A stretch of 64,000 bases of DNA, taken from contig JAAOOA010000060.1 in NCBI GenBank assembly GCA_012861695.1, positions 18,452,472 through 18,516,471 on the forward strand, in the 5' to 3' direction. Made by a program: the position numbers and the translations under genes. The notes beneath the pieces were generated by a model that searched no databases, was not told the origin of the DNA, and worked only from the letters and a program-made list of their open reading frames with translations. This DNA is from Trematomus loennbergii (lineage: Eukaryota > Chordata > Actinopteri > Perciformes > Nototheniidae). Below, in pieces: positions 53,401 to 63,450 of this stretch (position 1 is its first letter; each line of letters starts with the position of its first letter).

Positions 53401-56400
53401 AGATTAAGTGTTGAACATTGATCACCACCAATTTGAGTAATTAAAGCTTATCAAGTCATTCTTCAGGTTAAGCCTTTCACAAAAATACCTGCCACATTTA
53501 GGCTGCATCTACACGGAGACGAAATGGAGAACGAACCGAATTCGATATCAAAAAGTCTTCCATCCACACGGTATCGGCTCAATAAACGTGTCCATCCACA
53601 AGACCGCTCGACCCGCTGGAGATGCTGTAGTACATATGCCGGGCCTGTAAGTGGCGCTGTACTTCCGCCACAAAATACACCAAAAGCAGCGAAGAAGACC
53701 CCCGAGCATGGTTGCCATGGTTGCCTGGTTGCCCTTCTGTTTATGCCCCGATTTAGCAACATGTAGTAGTTCATGTAGTTCTCCACATCCACTTGTTGCT
53801 GATGGTTGTGGTAGAGGAGCTGTAGATTTTGCACTAACATCTGTAGCATGGTCAGTAGCAGTAGCTACTAGTAGGGGTGTAACCAGTGGCGTCGCCTGGC
53901 CTGGGCATCCGGGGCTTTAGCCCCGAATGTTTTTTCTGTAGCCCCGGACAATTTCCCCTCAATAATATAATACATTAACCGTGCTTTACGTGAACCTCAT
54001 CATGACACGAGAGGACAGCAGCACTGTAATTTCCCGTGTTCAGTGAATGCAACAGAGGCATGACACCAGACCAATCAGAGAGTTGCATAGAAATAAACGT
54101 GTGCTTGTGTCATTCAAGCTCGGCTCTGTGTGGCAATAGCGCATTTAGTGTGATAGAGAGAGAGGGAGAGAGGGGAGGGAGGGACCGATGCTGTTAGCCT
54201 CTGGTTAGCTAGTTGCACTAACGGACATAAGGAGCTGTTTGTTCCACAACAAGCTGGAGGAGAGTCCTCTCCTCTCAGACTGAGAGACTCAGGTGAGCTA
54301 AAGGACTCTCTGAGTGTTTAGATAGTTAACTTTAGTCTAAGTTATCTCAGTGGGTCTCAAACGGTTTGGTCACAAATTATTCAAAAGATTATTTCCGCGG
54401 CACACCTTCATATGATCATTATAGTTATACAAAAAATAAGAGAATAAATGAAAAACAGTTATGAAATACTATATGGCAGTAAAACAAGAATAGAGTTTAA
54501 AAGGGGAGTGATTAGTAAAATATCCATAAAGAAAAAGTACATCTGTTTACAGTTCTGCTTCATATGGGTGTTGAGAGAGGTATCCATAGATCTCTTCATT
54601 TTGCTCTCAAAGTGCACCAGATTAATGCATTTAACTTCAATATTTAAAAAAAAATCTTCCCGGGGGAGCATCCCCCCGGACCCCCTAGAGGAGGTGAGGT
54701 CCGCCCCCCACTCATAAAAAATACCACTTTACCCCTGCCTATATGCCGTGAGCTGATTATCGAGCCTTCATTGTAACAGTCGCGGGTGTATTGTGTGTGT
54801 GTGGGGAGTGTTGCAGTAAAAAATGCCACTGTAGTGCCGCCGCCACTGTGGGCTAAGCCCCGAATGTTTTCAGGTCCAGGCGACGCCCCTGGGTGTACGG
54901 TATACGTATTCGTACCGAAAATATTCGGTATGGGCCCTTCGGTTCGGTACACGTGTGTAAATTGGTTACGCGGCTGGCAATACATCAAACTTGCACACTC
55001 ATTTGAAAAGGCATCACCCGAACGTGAATATCACCGGTACCAAAAGAAAAATGAAGTCCAAACCCAACTCCCACTAGCATGGACCGAAGTAGATGGGCGG
55101 AAGTAGATGGATCTACTTCCGACCCATGGGACCTTATTTCGGAAAAATTATGTAATTCAAATCAAATCAAATCAAATCAAATCAAGTTTTATTTATAAAG
55201 CACATTTAAAAGCGATTTTTGGTAGAGCCAAAGTGCTGTACATGTAATAAAAACACAGATAAATATAAAAAAATAAATAAAAAAAAACACAAGGAAAAGT
55301 CAGGAGTCGTGCTCCGCTCTAACTAGAAGGCCAGAGAGAAGAAGTGTGTTTTTAGTGTAGATTTTAAAACCCCTAGGGTCTGGGCCGAGAGCCTAGGGCC
55401 AGCTGCTGCGAAGGCTCGGTGCCCTCGGGTTTTAAGCCTGGTCTTGGGCACTACAGCAGCAGCTGGTCAGCAGACCTTAAAGCTCTGGCTGGGGTGTAGC
55501 GCTGAAGGAGTTCAGTTATATAGGCCGGAGCCAGCCCATTTAGTGCTTTAAAAACAAATAAAAGGATTTTAAAATCAATTCTGAACCGAACTGGAAGCCA
55601 GTGTAGTGAGGCCAGAATTGGGGTGATGTGGTCACGCTTTTTGTGGCCAGTCAGCAAACGTGCAGCTGCGTTTTGGACTAGCTGCAGGCGTTTAATTGAG
55701 GCCTGGTCCATACCCACATACAGAGCGTTGCAATAGTCCAGTCTTGAGGTAACAAAGGCGTTAATAACCCTTTCTAAGTCTTTAAAAGATAAATACGACT
55801 TGGTTTTGGCCATAGTCTTATTTAAAAAAAGCAGGATTTGACTACGGTGCTGACCTGCTTGTCGAATTTAAAAGTGCTAGTGAAGGTCACTCCAAGGTTC
55901 ATGACCGAGGGGAGGATGTTTTTTTTGAGAGAGCCCAGAATATCAACCGGAGAGGCTGGAGGTTGGGGTCCAAAAAAGATGACCTCAGTCTTGCTCTCGT
56001 TGAGGTTGAGAACGTTTTTGTATTGAAGTCAATGGAGAGAGAAAACTTATCTTTCGATCCCGTTTGAATTGTGCCATGAATTACACATAGCCTATGATGT
56101 TTGTCAATCTTAAAAAATAATTTCCATGTCAAAAAAGTCACAGTTTGTCGTAAAACTGTTGAAATATAAGACTATGAAAAATACGCAACTAGAAAGACTA
56201 CAAATCCCAGAGTCGCGTAAGTGAGCACGTTAGTTAGCATTACAGCCTTAGCCTTGTCATTTATATTAGCCTTAACATGAAGTAACATTAAGTAACCAAA
56301 AATGTAAAACAGTAAGAGTAGTAGTCATATTTCGTGAACCCTTTGAAGAGTACTGTCACACCGGTGTGATCATTCTATAATACACCGTTTAAGCCCGGAT

Positions 56401-59400
56401 GCCCCCGGGGGAGACATGCTAACGCTAATGCTACATTAGCATCGGCAATCTTTTTCTACTTCATGCTATCTGCACAAATGGTTAACATTGAACATTAAAA
56501 GAACAGGCAGGAGAATCGAAGGAAGGCAGGCAGGCAGGCAGCTTTACATGACATTCTTCTGGACGTGTTTCATTGTGGTGATAGTGATTTTTTGGCAAGA
56601 CTGTAGTGACGGCCATTTTGGTGACGTGTGTTGTTGTGCGAGACCAGAGATGTAGTTCATTGAGCAGTTTCACACAAAAAAGTGTTACTTCGCAGTTTTA
56701 CGGCAAATATTTTTTTTTTACTTGCAAATTATCTTTTAAATTGACAAACCTCAAATGTGTAATTCGTGGCACAATTCAAACGGGATCGAAAGATAACTTT
56801 TCTCTCGCCACTGACTTCAATACATAATTTTTCCGAAATAAGGTCCCATGGAGGTCCACCGGAAAGGGAGGGACTTCGCCTCTCTATAATGACGGATAGA
56901 TGACGAATAAATTAACATACTAAATAGTTGCATTCGGTTTTTAGCACCTGGCTGATAAGGGCATAAGTTCTTACGTTGGTAATGATTGTATCCAAGCAAG
57001 GGTGTGCAATAAACAGCTACCCTGGCCGTTTCTCAATGTCGAGTAAAGCTGCTCCAGAGCCACTAGGCTTGTTTGAGATGAGCGAGACCGACGCAGACCT
57101 GCGCAATTGCGACCGCCGTCTTGCTAGTGCGTTGCATGATGGTTAGTCATTTTGTCCGACTTGCTCTGGAGGCTCGACTGCATGAGACGTTGAAATCTCG
57201 CGGGACAAAGATGCCGGCAGCCTTGAGAGCGAGGCGGAGCAGTTTCTCTCCACGAGCTACAGAAGCGAAATGCTTGATGGGAAACGACTCGCTGGTATCT
57301 TGAGCTGAGCGCTCATTGGTGGTTTTTACCCGTGCAGGTGATGAAACTCTCCAATTGGCTCTGCAAAAGTTTGTTGTTGTTTTGTGTCAGTTTTACGTCG
57401 CCACTTCCATTCACAATTTTCATCATTGTTCCACAATGTTTATCATCATGAAATGAATATCTATATATTTTATACTATACTTGCACTGCTTACCATTTTC
57501 ATACTTTATATATCTTAGCATATTCATACACACTGTTAATACTGTTCATACTGCTCATAGGCTGCTGTGTATATCTAGTGTATTCATACCCCTCACTGTT
57601 TATTCATCATTCAATTCATTCTATATTTATTCTTTAGATTGTGTACATTACTTTTCACTTTACTGCTTTTTGCACTCCTGGTTAGAAGCTAAACTGCATT
57701 TCGTTGTCTCAGTACCTGTAATCTGTGCAATAACAATAAAGTTCAATCTAATCTTGAGCAGGAACAAATGTATTTACTTAGTACATATCTGACATTAACG
57801 ATTAAACACATTTGTGCATTCTTTATAAATGCAAACCGAGTCAAGCCGACTCCGAGAGGACTGGAGAGACACCTCTGGAGATCAGAAGAGAGAAACGTGC
57901 TCTGTCATACTGGGTCAGGCTACAAGGAAGTGGAGAGGAAAATATCACAAACAGAATACTACAGGATTGCTGGGAATATACAAAGTTCCAGGGGCGTGGG
58001 TTTGGCTGGACAAGTAAGGAGAGAACGAGGGCATATGCAGTGGAGACCATAAAGTTTGCCAAAGCAAGCCCATTTAGCAGTGTTCCCCCATGGCTTTTCC
58101 CAGAAGCTAATATAGATGTGAGTATCATAGAAAGGAAAAAAGAGTGGCAAATAAATTAAGTGGGAATTAAAACGAGTATGTACCTGAACGAAAAGTATTA
58201 CAACTACTTCAACATTTAAACAGATGGATCTAAGAAGCAAGAATGCGTGGGGATAGGCGTGTATATCCCAGAATTCAAAATATCAATCTCAAAACGAGTG
58301 TCAATAACTTATCAGTTTATACAGCAGAAATACTCGCAGCAATTATTGGGCTACAATGGGTTGAAGAGACCTGATAGGGTGGTGATATGCACAGACTCAC
58401 TATCTGCTTTGAAAAGCATACAATCGACAATAACTGTTAGAGAAGATTTAATCATTTAACTTAACCATTGCTTACTGAGACTTCAGAGAAGGGGAATAGA
58501 TGTGCAGTTATGCTGGTGCCTGCACATGAGGGGTTCAAGGGAATGAGCATGCTGATAAGTTAGCAAAAGATGCGTTAAAAGGAAATAGCAATACCAGTTT
58601 AACTTGGAAAAGGAGAAGGAAAAGCAATAATTAAGAAGGGTATGGAAATATGGCAGAAAAGGTGGGAGGAAGATCAGAAAGGAGGAGATACCACAAGTTA
58701 CAGAAATCAGTCATAACAAAGATCTATACAGAAAGGAACAGACGGGAGGAGATCATCATCACTAGACTCAGATTGGATCATACAGGATTAAACAGCAGAA
58801 CGCTTATAATGGTAAAAGCGAAGTTGAAGAATGCAGGGGGTGTGGAGTGAAAGAAAATGTGGAACACATCGTATTACACTGCAACATGTACAAAACAGAG
58901 AGGGAAAAACTAAGAGACAGGGTTAGAGAGGTAGGAAGGGAGTGGAGCCTGATGGGGATACTGGGAACAGAAGGTGAGGGGGTAAGAGCTACCAGGAAGG
59001 CCATTATTAAGTATTTGAGTGAAACTGGATTGATTGGAAGAATTTAAAACAACGTAAATACAGTGGTATCATTCCACAAGTGGTGATAGGATGATGTGGT
59101 GATACACACTCTTGTACAGTAGGTGGCGGTATGCACCTTAAAGTTGTTTGCAATCCGCCAAAAACCGAGAGAAGAAGAAGAAGAAGCCGACTCCGAGCTG
59201 TCCGACTTCAGGCAAGCTTTTGAGACCTCCCCCGGCTGCAATCGGCTATTCTCGTCTACTTTCGAGGCGAGCCGCAGCTCATCTCAAACAAGCCTACTAT
59301 TTCAAGCATACTACGTCATCGAGTGGCGCCGAAGGACTGTTTAAATGCCCAGCATACATGTGCTATCAAGCAAGCCTCCTCGACATTGAGAAACACCCCA

Positions 59401-62400
59401 TCAGTAAGAGAGTCTGACCATCATTCAGCCGGGGACGCTACAATTATTATAGTGAATGTTTAAATGATATCAATAAAGATTAAGCCCCAGAAAGCACATG
59501 GCTACTTAGCATGCAAAATGACGACATTTTGCATGCTAAGTAGCCATGCTTTCGTGTTATCGGCTGAATCTTTATTTATTGGTTAGATCACATTACTCTG
59601 ATGATAGTGTTCAAGACAGCCAATGTCTGAACTCGATCCTTAGAGTAATGTGTTATGGAGCCTTCTATTCAATTTTTTTTCCACATAACGAGCATTTTGC
59701 GCTGCTCTTTTCCAATGTGGAAGCAGAATGTGCGTCTCTGGACATCTCTAGACTGGAATAGCGGGGCCCAGTACGAGTACATCTGACTCGAGACAAAACT
59801 TGCTCGAGTCCGAGTCCAAGTCATCGGGGGCTAAAAATGTACGAGTCAGAGTCAGAGTCATCGTGCGCGAGAATTCACGAGTCCGAGTCGAGTCCGAGTC
59901 GAGTCCGCGTCAATCAGTGCGCGAGTCTGAGTTGAGTCACGAGTCCCGAAAATCGGCACTCGAGTATCTCTGGTTACGGCCTTGTGTGGACGAACCGTCC
60001 ATACAATAGAGAACTGTAGCAGATACAACCCGTTTCGTGTCCGTGTGGACGGGGCCTTATTGACACTAATAAGTTACTGTCTGACATCATTACATTTGCC
60101 ATTATACCAAAAAAAGTCTGCCATGTCTCTAAACTCAGATGTGACAAAATGACTTTATGTTTCTTTTTTGTCTCATCACTTCTTGATGTCGAGACCCAAA
60201 TGTGTACACAGGCGTACATACCGTATAATAATTCAAAGCCAGAAGCAAACTGACCATCTGCTATTGGCTAATCTCTGGTGCCAGGTGAAGTCTCGGGTGT
60301 TTCTCAATGTCGAGGAAAGCTGCTCCAGAGCCACTATTTCAAGCATACTACGTCATCGAGTGCCGCCGAAGGACTGTTCCAATGTCCAGCATACTTGGAA
60401 TTCTACCGAGGCCGGCGTACTTCGTAGCGAGAAATTTCGAGGCTGCACATGTGTAGACTCCGCGGTCTTAAAATCCCCACAATGCTTTGCGCACGGACCA
60501 ATTTCCAAATCTTTGGCGGAAATCGCGCTCCATTTCAGGCGGGGCCTCGCATATGACGCACACCTGCACACCTGTTAGCCTGTTCCACAATTCTTCGTTT
60601 TCCGAGGCTAGGAAGGATTCTTGCCTCGCTTCTGAAGCAAGTGACTCGGAAGACATGTGCTACCAAGCAAGCGTCCTCGACATGAGAAACACCCACTGTC
60701 TGTTGTGGTTTTCAAACACCACCTGGCACCAAAAACTGGCAAAGAGGTGTCTCAGTTTAGGGCCCCACTGTTCACCAGTAGATGGCAGGATTCACACAAA
60801 TTTGGGTTTGAATTGTTAGAACTTTATTATCTAATCATTCCTACCATGATGCATTCCAGGTTAAAGGTGCGCCTACCCCAGGAGCCCTGAGGTGGAACAG
60901 ACTGGTGAGAGAAAGGAATAGAGACTTACGTAAGAGCCTGGGAGTAGTTGAAGTGAGGAGTGACTCCCAGGAACTTCTGGACTTCATCCATCACTGCTGC
61001 AGGGTCAGTTCTCAGCTGATGGCCATCTATGATCATGACCTAAACACAGATACATTCATACTGTAACAATGGATACTATTTACAAGCTAGTAAGGTAGTA
61101 ACAACTAACTTTGGTACTGAACAAAAGTAATGGTATGGTGGCGGCTTATTTGTGTAACAACATCTACAATTTCTACAGGTAAAGCAGTAGTAAGTGTAAC
61201 ATTGTGTAACATTGTGTAACACCCATCTAAATTGAAATCTAATAATATTGTTAGCCATTCCTTCAGTTACATTTGTAATAATCAATACACTATATAGAAG
61301 GAAAAAAAGATCCCTTTCATTCACTTTCATCCAAATATAATAACCAAAAATATCTTTAACATACACATTTAGAATAACAAAAAGTGCATGTGTGTCTGTG
61401 CCTGTGCATACCTGGTTAGCAGGGTAGTAAGTGAGCCACCTGTCTAGGTGAGAGGAGTAGAGACCGGGGAGGAGACAGCGGTTCTGCAGGGAGCGGAGCT
61501 CGGCCGGGGCTCCCTGTCTTGCACTAATGACATCATAGAAGGTGAAGTGCAGGGCTGCATGGTCCTCATGAGCTCTTTGATGCTAGGAACGTAAGCATAT
61601 TCAGCCATATATGCTTACAAAAATTCCCTCTTAATGAACAATTGATCTCATTCCTCCTCTTAAACATGCACTAGTATATTTTAAACCTGGAAGAAGACAC
61701 CATCTTTGTTGTTAATGACATAAGATTTGAGAAGGTATGCTGTTGAAATTAATGTCTTATTAATCAAAAGGACTTAAAGGTGGGGTATGTAATTTTGGAG
61801 AAACCAGCTCGAGTGCGCTAGAATTTGAAATACACAACCGGAAAAAATCTGCCTCTTCCTTCAGACTTCCTTACAGAGCCCCTCCTCCAACACACACGAA
61901 CGCGCACATGACCAATGAGGGCACGAGATAAGTTTGTGCACAGATGGAAGGCTGACAGGCAGGTAGGCCATCCAGTTATTTTAGCCGGGCCGGCTAAAAT
62001 GTATTTATTGTATTTATTGTCAAAGCATTTAATATATTCATTGCTATTGGGATGTTAAGAGCATTCCATGGAATATAACAAAAAGTGTTTCTGATATAAA
62101 TTACATACCCCACCTTTAAGCAAGAGATTTCAGGTTCCTGTGAAATGTTTCGCACTGAGACGTTTAATAAAAATCATGTTCATTAACTCCACACTCACAG
62201 CTTCAACTCCAAACTTAATTAAAATCAATACAGAGATAAAGCAGGTTATATAATGAAGCAGGGAGCTTATGAGAGTACAAAAAAAACATTTATCAATCAA
62301 ATATCAAATACATTTTGTGTGTTTTTGTACATACCTGATACCAGCTGTAGGCCCTGTCGGAGGGGTTGATGAGCAGGGTGATGATCTTGGCCTTGGGCAG

Positions 62401-63153
62401 CAGGGCAGCGGCTCGCCGGGGGGACTCCTCTGAGGGGAAGTAGTTAGCACTCTTCTCAAACAGGAAGTCAGTGCTAACATTAGAGGGCACGGGGAAAAAC
62501 TCCATGTACCTGAGGCAAGAGACAAACAGAACATTGAAAGGAAATGCTAAAAATACACATAAACACACTTGTGATACACACCTCATACAGAAGCACAACA
62601 GCACTACACATCCTTTTTAAAGTCAGATACAGTCACAGAAGAATGGCCTTAAACTGTGCATAGACAACAAGCCTAAAATTGAATTGATAACATATTTTCA
62701 ATGTGTTTAATTACACAATTTAAGAGTTAAAGCTTTTCTGGATGACTTCGGAGATTGCACCAGCTGTGTCTCTGTCAGCTAAGTAACACATTTATGGGTC
62801 AATTTAGGCAGCCATATGTCTACAGGCTTAAAAGATCACTGTGAAGATGTTTTTGAACTGTTTTGATCTGCTTAATGTATCATTGAAATCTGCAAGACAC
62901 ATTCAAGTCTACAACAACCTTGCAAAAATGAAAAGTGGATGTCTATAATGTCCTTGTTCACCTTAGGTTTCACCAATTAAAAGGAACAGAGTGCATGAAA
63001 GATAGGTGTGTGTGTGTATGTGCTCTCACCAGTCAATTCCTATGTGGTAGTTATTGGTGTTGAAGAACTGGACCTCCTCATAAGTCTTTGGACTGGGAAA
63101 GTTACTGGAGATGGAGGGATGCATGAGTAGGAAGAGATAAAGTGCTGTCGTTC
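47562..63153 (-). CDS. ndst3: Heparan-sulfate N-deacetylase/N-sulfotransferase, NDST3-like; last six coding exons (5' part outside window)
   Basis: Minus-strand exons: 63153-63030, 62509-62335, 61582-61412, 61039-60930, 48912-48810, 47777-47562 (or to 47667). All joins keep phase. They encode the C-terminal sulfotransferase domain: the [12 protein letters not shown] helix after the PAPS 5'-phosphosulfate loop (its lysine lies in the exon beyond 64000), [12 protein letters not shown] (3'-phosphate binding), and [15 protein letters not shown] with the family's disulfide pair. NDSTs are type II Golgi enzymes that deacetylate and N-sulfate glucosamine in heparan sulfate. NDST3 rather than NDST1/2/4 is chosen from the [15 protein letters not shown] ending and the position beside prss12. 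The intron between exons 60930 and 48912 is 12 kb and full of transposons. The C-terminus is odd: see the last exon. Confidence 0.92.
47778..48809. other. ndst3 last intron, no feature recognised
   Basis: About 1 kb, purine-rich on the plus strand between 47780 and 48060. No repeat boundary recognised. Confidence 0.5.
48810..48912 (-). CDS. ndst3: ndst3 exon: disulfide-loop segment
   Basis: 103 nt: [34 protein letters not shown]. Completes the Thr codon begun in the previous exon and ends in phase 0. Acceptor CTCAG, donor GAG|GTAAAT. Confidence 0.96.
48913..50375. other. ndst3 12-kb intron, first part, no feature recognised
   Basis: Intronic DNA without a supported feature. Confidence 0.45.
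50376..50471. repeat. (CA)n microsatellite
   Basis: About 47 CA units with CC interruptions, within the 12-kb ndst3 intron. Confidence 0.97.
51465..51607 (+). pseudogene. hAT transposase C-terminal (dimerisation) fragment
   Basis: The frame [50 protein letters not shown] then TAA resembles the C-terminal end of ZMYM/hAT-type transposases. The rest of the domain is missing upstream. Preceded at 51243 by a GGGTGGCA-containing hAT-like terminus. Confidence 0.6.
51762..51845 (+). mobile_element. Tc1/mariner-like terminus remnant
   Basis: CACTGCCCAGCCAAAAAAAA followed by GTAACCACTTTGATTTAA, preceded by TA, is the typical start of teleost Tc1-like elements. No transposase or right end found. Confidence 0.55.
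51852..52230 (+). pseudogene. hAT transposase fragment (GTF2IRD2/ZBED-like), broken
   Basis: [40 protein letters not shown] and [19 protein letters not shown] match the core (DEST motif) of domesticated-type hAT transposases. The upstream part is in frame back to about 51860 but contains an in-frame TAA at about 51966, and the frame dies after 52229. It is a dead transposase copy, not a host gene. Confidence 0.8.
52449..53497. other. ndst3 12-kb intron, between the hAT and the transposon nest
   Basis: About 1 kb without a recognised feature. Confidence 0.45.
53884..54891. mobile_element. hAT non-autonomous element, 1 kb
   Basis: Bounded by CAGTGGCGTCGCC and GGCGACGCCCCTG, with inner GGGGCTTTAGCCCCGAATG / CTAAGCCCCGAATG. 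Flanks GGTGTAAC and GGTGTACG agree at 6 of 8 positions. It has inserted into sequence resembling another element (TTCGTACCGAAAATATTCGG at 54908 onward). A partial relative lies at 12990-13615. Confidence 0.85.
55123..56853. mobile_element. Long-TIR DNA element interrupted by an L2-like LINE
   Basis: Left arm CCCATGGGACCTTATTTCGG (55123) and right arm ending CCGAAATAAGGTCCCATGG are inverted. The match continues about 170 bp inward (TATCTTTCGATCCCGTTTGA, GTGCCATGAATTACACAT), but the left arm is broken after TTATGTA at about 55150 and resumes at 56017 with GTATTGAAGTCAATGG. No transposase seen in the 0.5-kb centre. Confidence 0.88.
55155..56016 (-). pseudogene. 5'-truncated L2-type LINE, reverse transcriptase C-terminus
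   Basis: The minus strand reads [20 protein letters not shown], a break at a poly-T run near 55825, then [76 protein letters not shown]. This is the hallmark C-terminal RT region of fish L2/Rex-like LINEs. It ends in a tail with (TTGAT)n at 55156-55183. It is 5' truncated and frameshifted, hence dead. Confidence 0.9.
57480..57762 (+). mobile_element. LINE 3'-end fragment
   Basis: CTGCATTTCGTTGTCTCAGT, CTGTGCAATAACAATAAAGT and TCAATCTAATCT make up a common teleost LINE 3' UTR. No coding part is recognisable. Confidence 0.65.
57857..59183 (+). pseudogene. 5'-truncated I-type LINE with RNase H domain, with 14-bp target duplication
   Basis: Broken frames on the plus strand read [27 protein letters not shown] (RNase H core with the catalytic Asp), then a CPAHEG-like segment, [20 protein letters not shown] and [19 protein letters not shown] (C-terminal Cys/His region). 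Several frameshifts make it non-functional. The 3' end is a (GAA)n tail. AAGCCGACTCCGAG occurs exactly on both sides (57843-57856 and 59184-59197), proving target-primed insertion. Confidence 0.9.
59497..59548. repeat. Perfect 24-bp hairpin with a 4-nt loop
   Basis: 59497-59520 (CATGGCTACTTAGCATGC then AAAATG) is the exact inverse of 59525-59548, with loop ACGA. With one bulge the stem extends a few more pairs (AAAGC / CTTT). It lies between the inner TIR elements and the right end of the Harbinger-like element. Confidence 0.97.
59775..59965. repeat. GAGTC-rich cryptic repeat
   Basis: Irregular iterations of GAGTC/GAGTCCGAGTC in direct orientation, about 20 occurrences. Probably internal or subterminal repeats of a DNA element; no frame or family assigned. 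Confidence 0.75.
60295..60694. mobile_element. TIR element (copy 2), uninterrupted
   Basis: 400 bp from GGGTGTTTCTCAATGTCGAG to CTCGACATGAGAAACACCC, without the inserted DNA found in copy 1. Lies in the same ndst3 intron, 240 bp upstream of the exon at 60930 in coordinate terms. Confidence 0.85.
60930..61039 (-). CDS. ndst3: ndst3 exon: sulfotransferase, [18 protein letters not shown] segment
   Basis: 110 nt: [36 protein letters not shown] plus two bases. Aligns with the human DGKLLRTEPAKVMDTVQKF region. Acceptor TTTAG, donor TAC|GTAAGT, phase 2. Confidence 0.95.
61412..61582 (-). CDS. ndst3: ndst3 exon: sulfotransferase, HQRAHED segment
   Basis: 171 nt, 57 codons: [52 protein letters not shown]. 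Acceptor CCTAG, donor CAG|GTATGC, both phase 0. Confidence 0.96.
61778..62115. mobile_element. TTAA-flanked TIR element, family 1, copy 2
   Basis: 338 bp with AGGTGGGGTATGTAATTT at the left and AAATTACATACCCCACCT (one mismatch at the junction) at the right, between TTAA duplications (61774-61777, 62116-62119). Internal sequence is near-identical to 47193-47572 over CTCCTCCAACACACACGAAC and ATTCCATGGAATATAAC. Confidence 0.94.
62335..62509 (-). CDS. ndst3: ndst3 exon: PAPS 3'-phosphate-binding segment
   Basis: 175 nt: [58 protein letters not shown]. The [11 protein letters not shown] motif is diagnostic of NDST sulfotransferases. Acceptor CTCAG, donor CAG|GTATGT, phase 0. Confidence 0.97.
63030..63153 (-). 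CDS. ndst3: ndst3 exon: start of the sulfotransferase core
   Basis: 124 nt: [40 protein letters not shown], ending in two bases of a Trp codon. Acceptor TTCCAG, donor CTG|GTGAGA. The upstream intron runs past the window end; no further NDST exon is visible in 63154-64000. Confidence 0.96.
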
Positions 63154-63306
63154 CTGGAAGAAAGGGCATAATTCATAACTGGCTCGTTAATTCAGCTCAG
63201 TAGAGAGAAGTCTGTGTGTGTGCATCAGTATGTGTGAGAGCCGTCATCCACTGATCCATATTGGATGATTTTTTTCCTCTGCAAGATTGATATCTTGCTG
63301 ATAATG

Positions 63307-63308
<2 letters not shown>

Positions 63309-63349
<41 letters not shown>

Positions 63350-63402
63350 GTGTGTGGTGTGTGTGTGTGTGTGTGTGTGTGGTGTGGTGTGTGTGTGTGT
63401 GT

Positions 63403-63449
<47 letters not shown>
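63309..63449. repeat. (TG)n microsatellite, interrupted
   Basis: About 140 bp of TG with GG and TA interruptions, in the ndst3 intron that extends past the window. Confidence 0.98.

Positions 63450-63450
<1 letters not shown>

Larger units (their letters stand above)
57066..59294. mobile_element. TIR element nested inside the previous one
   Basis: Begins GGCTTGTTTGAGATGAGC and ends with its exact 18-bp inverse GCTCATCTCAAACAAGCC. The related copy at 60330 reads GAGCCACTATTTCAAGC straight through, giving an empty site; CTA appears on both sides of the insertion. Contains a LINE tail and an I-type LINE. Confidence 0.82.
57028..59394. mobile_element. TIR element (copy 1) carrying nested insertions
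   Basis: Left GTTTCTCAATGTCGAG and right CTCGACATTGAGAAAC are perfect inverse copies. Comparison with the shorter copy at 60295-60694 shows that everything between 57066 and about 59294 is inserted DNA. Confidence 0.85.
53501..60056. mobile_element. Harbinger-like TIR element split by a nest of later insertions
   Basis: Left end GGCTGCATCTACACGGAGAC and right end GTGTCCGTGTGGACGGGGCC are inverted relatives, and TTA flanks both sides (53498-53500, 60057-60059). The original element was probably under 1 kb; the 6.5 kb between its ends is occupied by the hAT at 53884, the TIR element at 55123 and the TIR element at 57028, each with further insertions. Confidence 0.7.

Noticed and set aside
59497..59548. 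The perfect hairpin as a microRNA gene
   Set aside because: The stem is perfect with a 4-nt loop and no flanking lower stem, unlike vertebrate pre-miRNAs; kept only as a structural repeat.
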